In this document: one piece after another, positions 1 through 5,392 of the stretch
How the letters are laid out: each line of letters opens with the position of its first letter
Numbering within the stretch: the stretch's first letter is position 1
Origin: Oscillospiraceae bacterium
GTDB taxonomy: Bacteria; Bacillota; Clostridia; Oscillospirales; Acutalibacteraceae
Assembly (NCBI GenBank): GCA_031273775.1
Contig: JAISRF010000105.1
Location: 1-5,392, forward strand
DNA: 5,392 nucleotides
Direction of reading: 5' to 3'
Notes under the pieces: model-generated
Told to the model about the DNA's origin: nothing
What the model saw: only the letters and a program-made list of their open reading frames with translations
The model's database searches: none
Position numbers and translations under genes: made by a program

Positions 1-1104
1 GCCAGCCGCACAAAATCCAAATGCGATGCTTTCAAAGAAAAATTACAGGGCGGCAAAACCAAAATCCACACGGCGGCCGTGAACGCGGACAATACCCAAG
101 AACTGATTGACCTAATAAACGGCTTCAAGCCGGATGTGGTTGTAAACGTGGCTCTGCCGTACCAGGATTTAACCATTATGGACGCCTGCCTTGCCACCCG
201 CGTGAATTATATGGATACCGCCAATTACGAGCCGGAGGACACCGCCAGGTTTGAGTACAAATGGCAGTGGGCGTACCATGACCGCTTTAAGGAGGCCGGC
301 ATAACCGCGCTTTTGGGGAGCGGCTTTGACCCTGGCGTGACCGGTGTGTTTTCGGCGTACGCCGGGAAGCGCTTTTTTGACGAGATTCATCAGATTGATA
401 TTTTGGACGCCAACGCCGGCGACCACGGTTATCCTTTCGCAACCAATTTCAATCCGGAAATCAACATCCGCGAGGTGACCGCCAACGGTTCGTATTTTGA
501 AAACGGCCGTTTTATCGAGACCCCTCCCCTGTCCGTCAAACGGGTATATTACTTCCCGGAAATCGGCAAAAAAGACATGTATCTGCTACATCACGAGGAG
601 CTTGAATCGCTGGCTGTCAACATTCCCGGGGTTCGCAAAATGCGCTTTTTCATGACTTTCTCTCAAAATTACCTTACACATTTGCAATGTCTGCAAAACG
701 TTGGCATGACGTCCATTGAGCCGATCGATTACGAGGGAAAACAGATTGTGCCCCTGCAATTTTTGAAGGCGGTTCTCCCCGACCCGGCGTCTTTGGGACC
801 GCGCACAAAGGGGAAAACCAATATCGGGTGTATTTTTCAAGGGGTGAAAGACGGCAAACCCAGAAATGTGTATATATACAATGTGTGCGACCACGAGGAA
901 TGCTACCGCGAGGTAGGATCTCAGGCAATTTCTTACACCACCGGCGTTCCGGCCATGATTGGCGCGATGATGCTGGTTACCGGTAAATGGCGGGGCGCGG
1001 GCGTGTTTAACATTGAAGAATTTGACCCGGATCCGTTTATGGAGCAGCTTAACCTGTGCGGCCTGCCATGGAAGGTAAGCTTTGAGCCGGAATTGGTGGA
1101 TTGA
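1..1104 (+). CDS. Carboxynorspermidine dehydrogenase-like enzyme (saccharopine dehydrogenase family), 5' end missing
   Basis: The frame is open from base 1 to TGA 1102-1104, giving 367 visible residues. The first ones (ASRTKSKCDAFKEKL) match the stretch that follows the Rossmann GxGxxG loop in this family, so roughly 30 N-terminal residues lie off the window. A GTG at base 79 is internal, not the start. Conserved blocks are visible: ALPYQDLTIMDACLAT and DTANYEPEDTA early on, GSGFDPGVTGVFSAY near visible residues 106-120, GDHGYPFATNFNPEI near 140-154, and LGPRTKGKTNIGC near 265-277. Known members reductively condense aspartate semialdehyde with a diamine (diaminopropane or putrescine) using NADPH, giving carboxynorspermidine or carboxyspermidine, which NspC then decarboxylates. 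No nspC is visible here; it may lie upstream. The gene is intact apart from the edge, and pth follows 11 bases after the stop, so the two are probably co-transcribed. A lysine-pathway saccharopine dehydrogenase is the alternative, but the blocks fit the polyamine branch better. Confidence 0.92.
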   Translation, partial: ASRTKSKCDAFKEKLQGGKTKIHTAAVNADNTQELIDLINGFKPDVVVNVALPYQDLTIMDACLATRVNYMDTANYEPEDTARFEYKWQWAYHDRFKEAGITALLGSGFDPGVTGVFSAYAGKRFFDEIHQIDILDANAGDHGYPFATNFNPEINIREVTANGSYFENGRFIETPPLSVKRVYYFPEIGKKDMYLLHHEELESLAVNIPGVRKMRFFMTFSQNYLTHLQCLQNVGMTSIEPIDYEGKQIVPLQFLKAVLPDPASLGPRTKGKTNIGCIFQGVKDGKPRNVYIYNVCDHEECYREVGSQAISYTTGVPAMIGAMMLVTGKWRGAGVFNIEEFDPDPFMEQLNLCGLPWKVSFEPELVD

Positions 1105-1109
1105 AGGAG
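1104..1109 (+). promoter_or_regulatory. Ribosome binding site that fixes the pth start
   Basis: AAGGAG lies six bases before GTG 1116 and overlaps the last base of the upstream stop codon. The alternative TTG at 1101 would begin upstream of this site and has no comparable site before it, so GTG 1116 is the better start. Confidence 0.75.
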
Positions 1110-1115
1110 TATGGC

Positions 1116-1718
1116 GTGTTCTTCAAAAAGAAATCCTTTTCAAATTTAAACGCCCCGGAGTGGCTGATTGCCGGATTGGGCAATCCCGGCGCGCAATATG
1201 AAAACACCCGGCACAACGCCGGGTTTCTCGCTTTGGATTTGCTGGCCGGGGAACACAGCGCCAACATAAAAAGAATACGTTTCAAGTCGCTCTGCGGGGA
1301 CTGTTGCGTGGACGGCGTCCGCTGTTTGCTGTTAAAGCCGCAGACCTTTATGAACCATTCCGGGGAAGCCGTCCGGGACGCGATGGCGTTTTACAAGTTG
1401 CCGCCGGAGCGTGTACTTTTGCTGTTTGACGACATTTCCCTGCCCCCGGGAAAAATCCGCGTCCGCCCCTTTGGTACAGACGGCGGACACAACGGCCTGA
1501 AGAGTATATTTTACCTCACCGGGAGCGACAGATTTCCCCGCGTAAAAATCGGCGTGGGAGAAAAACCCCGTCCGGACTTCGATTTGGCGGCGTGGGTGCT
1601 CTCCCGCTTTTCGCCGGAGGAAGCCGCTTTGGTCAAGGCTTCACTTACGCGGACAAGCAAGGCGGCGGCACTGGTGGTGGGCGGAGAACTGACAAAGGCA
1701 ATGAACTTGTACAATTAG
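1116..1718 (+). CDS. pth: Peptidyl-tRNA hydrolase
   Basis: Pth frees tRNA from peptidyl-tRNAs that drop off the ribosome, an essential cytoplasmic recycling step. With the GTG start at 1116 the protein has 200 residues, normal for bacterial Pth. It opens with a short lysine-rich stretch (MFFKKKS) before the fold begins at about residue 15. Family signatures are complete: GLGNPG (20-25, with the substrate-binding Asn23), TRHNAGF (catalytic His33), KPQTFMNHSG, FDDISLPPG carrying the aspartate that assists the catalytic histidine, and GGHNGLKS with the second asparagine contact. The frame also extends to TTG 1101, overlapping the previous gene, but the ribosome binding site argues against that start. 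Transcription probably continues from the dehydrogenase gene 11 bases upstream. In many Firmicutes mfd follows pth; here a convergent operon lies downstream instead. The identification is secure. Confidence 0.97.
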   Translation: MFFKKKSFSNLNAPEWLIAGLGNPGAQYENTRHNAGFLALDLLAGEHSANIKRIRFKSLCGDCCVDGVRCLLLKPQTFMNHSGEAVRDAMAFYKLPPERVLLLFDDISLPPGKIRVRPFGTDGGHNGLKSIFYLTGSDRFPRVKIGVGEKPRPDFDLAAWVLSRFSPEEAALVKASLTRTSKAAALVVGGELTKAMNLYN

Positions 1719-1753
1719 TGAAAAAAGGCTCAAATATACGCCATTTCGCGAAC

Positions 1754-1840
1754 TCAACCCTTTCCCTGAAACATGCCGCGGATGCTCAGGGTATCTAAGA
1801 TATCACCCTTTCCGTCAACATTGTATTCCGTGGATCTCAT
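1754..1840 (-). CDS. Possible 28-residue small ORF coupled to telA
   Basis: An ATG at 1840 overlaps the telA stop as ATGA and opens a frame of 28 codons ending at TGA 1756-1754. The peptide starts MRSTEYNVDGKGDILD and ends SIRGMFQGKG; I do not recognise it. The overlap is the geometry used for translational re-initiation, but the GGAGGA before it directly abuts the ATG with no spacer and is also part of the last telA codons. The frame covers the junction hairpin. It may be a real small protein, the first codons of a gene lost by rearrangement, or chance. Confidence 0.25.
   Translation of the reverse strand: MRSTEYNVDGKGDILDTLSIRGMFQGKG
1764..1791. other. Hairpin at the convergent pth/telA junction
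   Basis: CCCTGA at 1764-1769 pairs with TCAGGG at 1786-1791. Inside it CAT and ATG can add three pairs around a GC-rich centre containing CCGCGG. It sits 45 bases after the pth stop and between two converging genes, where a two-way terminator would be expected. No U-rich run follows it on either strand immediately (on the - strand a run of six T lies about 38 bases further on), so a classical intrinsic terminator is not shown. A perfect small palindrome, TATCTAAGATA, follows at 1792-1802. Confidence 0.3.
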
Positions 1841-2964
1841 TCCTCCCCGGCTCTTTCCAGGCGCGTGATTTCCTTTTCGCCCGTTTCGGCAAGCGTTCTG
1901 AACTGCGCCACCGTTTCGTGCATTTTTGGTAGCGCCTGCTGCTTAAAGATGGAAATGTCTTCCAGAGCGGACAGGGCATCCTGAAACGCCTGTTTGAGCA
2001 CATCCGGCGAAATGGAGCTTTCCGTCGCCTGTTTTTGGATGGCCGCGCCCTGTTCCTTTAACATCCTGCCTGTGGCGGCGATGATATTGCCGGTGGTTTC
2101 GTTCAACAACTCAATTTTATGAAGCACGATTTTCTGGTTGTACAACGCGCTTGCTACCATCACCGCCGTGCGGAGCGCCGTAACCGTAACGGTTTTCGCC
2201 CTGTCCACGCCGCGGATCAACTCTTTGTTGTTGCGCTTGACCACTTCCATGGCTATGATTCCCTGCTGGTTCACTACTATCATCTGCTGCATATCCATTA
2301 CTCGCTGACGGAGCGGAAACAGAATTTCATCGGTAACAAAATGAATTTTTTCTTCATCCTCACCGCGCGCCTTTGCCAGTTCAATCTGCGCCGAAATCTG
2401 CTGATCCATCGCCATGCCCAGCGTGAGTTGAGCGTTAAGCTTTTTGGTAATTTCCCGCAGGCTTTCTTCTTCCAGATCCAGTGTGGTGTTGTCGTTTTTC
2501 AGCGTGTTTTTGCCCTTGTCCAAGGACACGATAATGTCCTGAATCACGCCGTCCGCTTTTTCGTACTTTTCAAAATAGCGCCGGATGGGGTTGAACAGCT
2601 TTCCCAGTACTCCCGTCTTGGAAAAGTCGAGCGGGGACGGATCCAAATCCTTGATTTCCCGATGCAAATCCGCAAGCCCGTTTGAAACCGAACCGCCGTC
2701 CTCGCCCTCTTTGGAAAGATTGCCGATGGTGGTTTGCAACAGCGTGTTTTTGCGGGAAGAATTCTGGATGGTGTCCAGGCCGAACTCTTCAATGGATTTT
2801 AACATCCTGCGTTTCTCATCCAACCGGTCTAAATCCAGCATCATAATTTCATCCGCGTTCTGTTCTGCCAACTTTTGGAGCGCGATCACATCACCGTCCG
2901 CTGGCTTCACCTCGGCTTCAACGTCTTGCTTCAAGATCTGGGTGTTGACGATTTCCATTTGCAT
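1837..2964 (-). CDS. telA: TelA-family toxic anion resistance protein
   Basis: The 375-residue protein is the usual size for the TelA family (tellurite and phage-resistance associated, Pfam TelA). It is soluble and nearly all helical. Recognisable blocks are LLQTTIGNLSKEG (75-87), the motif around DLDPSPLDFSKTGVLGKLF (106-124) followed by a YFEKYEKADGVIQDII stretch, KNDNTTL (156-162), and the conserved NQQGIIAMEVVKRNN block (232-246) leading into DRAKTVTVTALRTAV (254-268) and YNQKIVL. No membrane segment or signal peptide is seen, so it should act in the cytoplasm. Its biochemical role is not established; family members give tolerance to tellurite and some cell-envelope agents. I chose ATG 2964, 31 bases after the vWA stop, with GAAAGGA 11 bases before it. 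ATG 2958 is possible; ATG 2976 leaves no spacer after the same site. A longer open frame reaching 3111 overlaps the vWA gene and is rejected. Confidence 0.92.
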   Translation of the reverse strand: MQMEIVNTQILKQDVEAEVKPADGDVIALQKLAEQNADEIMMLDLDRLDEKRRMLKSIEEFGLDTIQNSSRKNTLLQTTIGNLSKEGEDGGSVSNGLADLHREIKDLDPSPLDFSKTGVLGKLFNPIRRYFEKYEKADGVIQDIIVSLDKGKNTLKNDNTTLDLEEESLREITKKLNAQLTLGMAMDQQISAQIELAKARGEDEEKIHFVTDEILFPLRQRVMDMQQMIVVNQQGIIAMEVVKRNNKELIRGVDRAKTVTVTALRTAVMVASALYNQKIVLHKIELLNETTGNIIAATGRMLKEQGAAIQKQATESSISPDVLKQAFQDALSALEDISIFKQQALPKMHETVAQFRTLAETGEKEITRLERAGEE

Positions 2965-2975
2965 TTTTAAGTTCA

Positions 2976-2982
2976 TCCTTTC
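2976..2982 (-). promoter_or_regulatory. Ribosome binding site of telA
   Basis: On the - strand GAAAGGA ends at 2976, leaving 11 bases to ATG 2964, slightly long but workable. It abuts ATG 2976 directly, which disfavours that earlier start. Confidence 0.5.
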
Positions 2983-2995
2983 AAAAATCCGCGCA

Positions 2996-4684
2996 TTACA
3001 TTTGCGCGTTGAACAGGCTTTCCAGCTTGTAGGCAACGTCATCGGTTTCCGCATTGATGCTCGTTGCCTCGTTGATATTGGACAGGTTTTGCAGTACGCT
3101 GATGTCGGCATTGTATCCGATGGTGTAAATGGGGATTTTTAGGTTGCGGATTACACTTTCCACATTGTTGAGTGAATAACCACGGTTGGTCTCGCCGTCC
3201 GTGAGCACAAACAGCATCAGCTTGGTGCCGGGGTTTTGCACCTTGGCATCGGTCAGCATTTTCATGCCCGCCGCGATGGCGTCAAACATGGCCGTGCCGC
3301 CGCCCGCGCGCATATCTTTCACCGCGCCGGTAAAATAAGCTCGCTGATTCAAATCAAATTTGGCGATTGGCAGGGCAAGGTTTACGTTGTCCGAAAAGGT
3401 AACAAGTCCGATGTTTGTTTCCGAATTGATATATTTTGCCGCGCCGGTCAGGCTCTCTTTCAGCTTCAGGAGCGGCGCGCCGTCCATACTGCCCGAAATG
3501 TCCGCCACAAACACGGCGGTCAGCTCGCTGGTTCCGTTTTTTTCCTTTTTCCAGATTTGCTGAGCCTGAGAAATGACCGCGCCGTCCGGCTTTTCAAACT
3601 CGTACACATAGCTGTCCAAGCCGTTGAAACCTTTGTCAGATGCCATTTTTTGGCTTTCAGGCGTTTTGCAGAAATCCATAAACTGGCGGGCAATCTGCTT
3701 TTTGATTTCCGGCAGTTCCCCCACCTCGTAAACCGGCGCGTCATGGCGCACCCCAAAGGGGGTGAAGGTATGGTTTGATTTTATGTCAGGGGAATTGACG
3801 TAGGTCTGGTATTCCAAAACAAAACCGTCCAGCGAGCCGCTTTTGGCTGATTCCTTCATCTGCATGGTGTTGTACGCCACATAAGGGATATTGTCCTGAA
3901 AGGATTGCAACCGGGAGATGGCGGCGTCACCGAGAGGAGCGGTTTTGTCCAGCGTATACAGGGTGGTCAGCAGGAAATTCAGCCCGGTTGAACTGGCGAA
4001 CGGGTTGGTATACCCCATGGCCAACTCGCCGTTCAGCACGGCGTCTACAATGATGTTGGAATTGATTGCGCCGTATTTTTTCACGATTTCATCATTCTTT
4101 ATCTTGGACAGTACCACCCCGGCTACATTGCCCGCGATACGCTTTTCAATCATGGTCACCTTGATTCCCTTATCAGTGAGCATATCGCCCCACAACTCGT
4201 TGGAGGGCGCGAAAACATCGGGCTTGTATTTGCCGGAGGTGATATAATCCACACCAAGGCCGCTGGAGATGTTGCGGACGCCCACAGAAACCGGCTTTCC
4301 GTCCACGGACGCGCCGCTTTTGTTAAACCGGTCGGCCACATCAATCAGCCAACTCTCATAGCTCGATCCGGCTTTTTCGGGGGAGGAGTAAATTTCAATA
4401 TAATCGACCGTCTCCGGCTGAGCCACAAAGGGGTAAAGAGAAATGTCCGGCAGGCTCGCGGCGGAATTGATCGCCGACAAATCCACGCTCTCCTTGCGAG
4501 GCGTAAGCGTGGTCACGTTCAGCTTGCCGTACAGACTGTCCAGCTTTTTTAAGGCGGCTTCGGTATCGACGGTATCTTTGGTTTTCCCCCAATTCCGCGT
4601 CACGGTTACGACGCTGAAAATCAGCCCAAAAACCACAACGGCAATCAAAACCAACTTCACCGTGGTGTTTTTGAAAAAATTCAT
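2996..4684 (-). CDS. Membrane-anchored solute-binding / von Willebrand A fusion protein
   Basis: The protein has 562 residues in three parts. Residues 1-30 (MNFFKNTTVKLVLIAVV...) form a lysine-flanked hydrophobic helix with no lipobox cysteine, so an N-terminal membrane anchor with the rest outside is likely. Residues about 90-375 resemble an extracellular solute-binding protein: YIEIYSSPEKAGSSYESWL, KPDVFAPSNELW (154-165), and LNGELAMGYTNPFASSTG (217-234), a loop type seen in such folds. Residues about 388-562 are a vWA domain with a complete metal site: DISGSMD (Asp395, Ser397, Ser399), Thr464 in GGGTAMFDA, and Asp496 in LTDGE. This arrangement is named 'substrate-binding and vWA domain-containing protein' in other bacteria. 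vWA domains bind partner proteins through a metal ion. The ligand is unknown and no transporter gene is visible. Only one cysteine (Cys339) is present. The start has a strong ribosome binding site; telA follows after 31 bases. Confidence 0.9.
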   Translation of the reverse strand: MNFFKNTTVKLVLIAVVVFGLIFSVVTVTRNWGKTKDTVDTEAALKKLDSLYGKLNVTTLTPRKESVDLSAINSAASLPDISLYPFVAQPETVDYIEIYSSPEKAGSSYESWLIDVADRFNKSGASVDGKPVSVGVRNISSGLGVDYITSGKYKPDVFAPSNELWGDMLTDKGIKVTMIEKRIAGNVAGVVLSKIKNDEIVKKYGAINSNIIVDAVLNGELAMGYTNPFASSTGLNFLLTTLYTLDKTAPLGDAAISRLQSFQDNIPYVAYNTMQMKESAKSGSLDGFVLEYQTYVNSPDIKSNHTFTPFGVRHDAPVYEVGELPEIKKQIARQFMDFCKTPESQKMASDKGFNGLDSYVYEFEKPDGAVISQAQQIWKKEKNGTSELTAVFVADISGSMDGAPLLKLKESLTGAAKYINSETNIGLVTFSDNVNLALPIAKFDLNQRAYFTGAVKDMRAGGGTAMFDAIAAGMKMLTDAKVQNPGTKLMLFVLTDGETNRGYSLNNVESVIRNLKIPIYTIGYNADISVLQNLSNINEATSINAETDDVAYKLESLFNAQM

Positions 4685-4690
4685 GGCGGT

Positions 4691-4698
4691 TCCTCCTC
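4691..4698 (-). promoter_or_regulatory. Strong ribosome binding site of the vWA fusion gene
   Basis: GAGGAGGA on the - strand lies six bases before ATG 4684, near the ideal spacing. This fixes the start and suggests efficient translation independent of the upstream gene. Confidence 0.85.
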
Positions 4699-4719
4699 GT
4701 TGTTTTGTGTTTCAAGTAG

Positions 4720-4740
4720 AAAATCGGAATTTCCGGTTTT
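4720..4740. repeat. 21-base near-perfect inverted repeat upstream of the vWA gene
   Basis: AAAA-T-CGGAA, a central T, then TTCCG-G-TTTT is symmetric around base 4730 with one mismatched pair (T/G, a wobble in + strand RNA). It lies 35 bases before the vWA start codon, in the gap between the two genes. It could be an operator for a dimeric regulator, an RNA hairpin, or chance in AT-rich flanks. I see no convincing -35/-10 pair beside it. Confidence 0.35.
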
Positions 4741-4826
4741 TCTTTTGGGCGTGACCTCGTCAAGCGTAATTTGTCCGGGACTTTCCGCGTTGAGTCTGCC
4801 AACAACCGGTTTTCCTGTGCTTTTTT

Positions 4827-5392
4827 CTATTTGTACAGGCTTGCGTTTTTAATCAGTTCGTCCAACTCTACCATGGCGGGGAGCTTTTGCGCGTCGCCGT
4901 CTTCCAGGCTGTTGTACCGTGAAATCTCCAAAAGCATTTTGTCCAGCTTGATTAAAATTTCCTCGTTGGTTCTGGTGGCGTTGCCCACAAAGCTGATATA
5001 CTCATTGTAAATGGCCATTTTTTCTTCCGGAAAATCGATGTTTCGGAAATTTTTTCGTTGCAATGCTTCGTATTCTTCCATGTCAAACGCGGCAATTTTG
5101 TTTAGAATACTGCGCATATTCATGTAAATTAGGCTTTCCACGGCCTGTAAAACGGCGCTGAATTTTTGAAAGCTTATTTCACCCGCGGAAAATTTTTGAA
5201 GCAGAAGGTCTTTGATTGTGTTGTGCTTTCGAGTAAAGCGTTTGATTTGGTCAATGTTTTTCAGAATGTTTTCGTCAAAGACATCTCCGTTGTTAATTGC
5301 CTCCTGAAAAACGGCGGTACAGTCGTTTAGGGAATGGATATTCTGTGCAAGTAAATGGGTTTCCCCGGTTTTTAATATTTGAGAATTCCCCC
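4827..5392 (-). CDS. Unrecognised helical protein, first gene seen of the telA operon (5' end off window)
   Basis: The frame is open from the right edge to TAG 4829-4827, giving 187 visible residues with no ATG in the first 106 of them; a GTG at 5141 is therefore probably internal and the true start lies beyond the edge. The protein is charged, almost entirely helix-forming, and lacks a visible membrane segment, so it is likely cytoplasmic. Stretches such as MEEYEALQRKNF, TNEEILIKLDKMLLEIS and AMVELDELIKNASLYK suggest helical bundles or coiled coils. A near repeat, KQFSAGEISF then QKFSAVLQ, is visible, mirrored by two copies of AATTTTTGAA thirty bases apart in the DNA. I do not recognise the family; XpaC proteins are often found beside telA, but I cannot see their typical motifs. 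Its place before the vWA fusion and telA suggests a partner in the same system. The C-terminus may be shortened by a frameshift. Confidence 0.8.
   Translation of the reverse strand, partial: GNSQILKTGETHLLAQNIHSLNDCTAVFQEAINNGDVFDENILKNIDQIKRFTRKHNTIKDLLLQKFSAGEISFQKFSAVLQAVESLIYMNMRSILNKIAAFDMEEYEALQRKNFRNIDFPEEKMAIYNEYISFVGNATRTNEEILIKLDKMLLEISRYNSLEDGDAQKLPAMVELDELIKNASLYK

Larger units (their letters stand above)
4681..4830 (-). other. Start-less open frame: probable frameshifted C-terminal tail of the upstream gene
   Basis: In the -1 frame relative to the upstream gene, codons run unbroken from 4848 to a TGA at 4683-4681. The 49 residues after the junction begin IEKSTGKPVVGRLNAE and end LETQNNEEEPP, with SPGQITLDEVTPKRK in the middle: a hydrophilic, linker-like composition. 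No ATG, GTG or TTG occurs in this frame, so it cannot start by itself. Its stop overlaps the vWA start codon as ATGA, the usual geometry of coupled genes in an operon. The junction sequence TACAAATAGAAAAAAG holds two A runs. One extra A in the first run would join the two frames and give ...LYKIEKSTG. Whether this reflects a base lost in this strain, a sequencing error, recoding, or a fortuitous open frame cannot be decided here. Confidence 0.4.

Noticed and set aside
79..1104. GTG 79 as the start of the dehydrogenase
   Set aside because: The same frame is open and matches the family right to base 1, so the true start is outside the window.
1721..1759. Intrinsic terminator for the - strand operon, using the T run at 1726-1721
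   Set aside because: The best stem before the T run is only about four pairs with a long loop, too weak to call.
1592..1798. + strand frame running past the pth stop
   Set aside because: It is a shadow of pth for most of its length, and the part beyond the pth stop matches nothing I recognise, including the mfd N-terminus.
2058..2810. Short direct repeats inside telA (a 13-base copy near 2058 and 2798, another near 2499 and 2741)
   Set aside because: Each encodes the same few residues (RMLK and KNTL) in frame, so they are best explained by protein sequence and codon choice.
2965..3111. N-terminal extension of TelA overlapping the vWA gene
   Set aside because: The extra residues read as a shadow of the vWA coding sequence and do not resemble TelA; a ribosome binding site supports a start at 2964.
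2119..3142. Long + strand frames opposite telA (about 185-188 codons each)
   Set aside because: They are antisense to a well-supported gene, overlap one another, and their products show no recognisable motif.
4726..4764. Promoter in the gap before the vWA gene (TTGACG on the - strand at 4763-4758)
   Set aside because: No acceptable -10 element lies at the right distance.
4395..4805. - strand frame overlapping the start of the vWA gene
   Set aside because: Most of it is an out-of-frame reading of the vWA gene, rich in Arg and Cys, with no family resemblance.

Overview
The window looks like chromosomal DNA of a low-to-mid GC Firmicute, most likely a gut clostridium of the Oscillospiraceae/Ruminococcaceae type. 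This rests on family resemblance only: a carboxynorspermidine-dehydrogenase-like protein beside peptidyl-tRNA hydrolase, strong AGGAGG-type ribosome binding sites, and GTG starts. No rRNA, tRNA, CRISPR array, insertion sequence or phage gene is visible.

Left part (1-1718, + strand): two housekeeping genes. The first lacks only its N-terminus (off the left edge) and is a saccharopine-dehydrogenase-family enzyme of the carboxynorspermidine/carboxyspermidine dehydrogenase type (polyamine synthesis). It is followed 11 bases later by pth (peptidyl-tRNA hydrolase). For pth I place the start at GTG 1116, because an AAGGAG site sits just before it.

Middle (1719-1836): a short convergent junction with a hairpin, a small palindrome and a possible 28-codon reading frame on the - strand that shares an ATGA overlap with the end of telA.

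Right part (5392-1837, - strand): an apparent operon read right to left. It holds (a) an unrecognised helical cytoplasmic protein, open to the right edge; (b) a 562-residue membrane-anchored protein fusing a periplasmic solute-binding-like region to a C-terminal von Willebrand A domain with a complete metal site; and (c) a TelA-family 'toxic anion resistance' protein of 375 residues. TelA and vWA proteins are known companions in tellurite/Ter-type stress systems. A plausible reading is an envelope-stress or ligand-sensing device with an outside sensor and adhesion module, an inside TelA helical protein and an inside helical partner. That is inference.

The most unusual point is between (a) and (b). 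The -1 frame is open right after the stop of (a), encodes a protein-like hydrophilic tail, has no start codon of its own, and ends in a TGA that overlaps the vWA start codon as ATGA. This suggests that (a) was, or still is, about 50 residues longer, through a frameshift, a recent one-base loss or a sequencing error at an A run.
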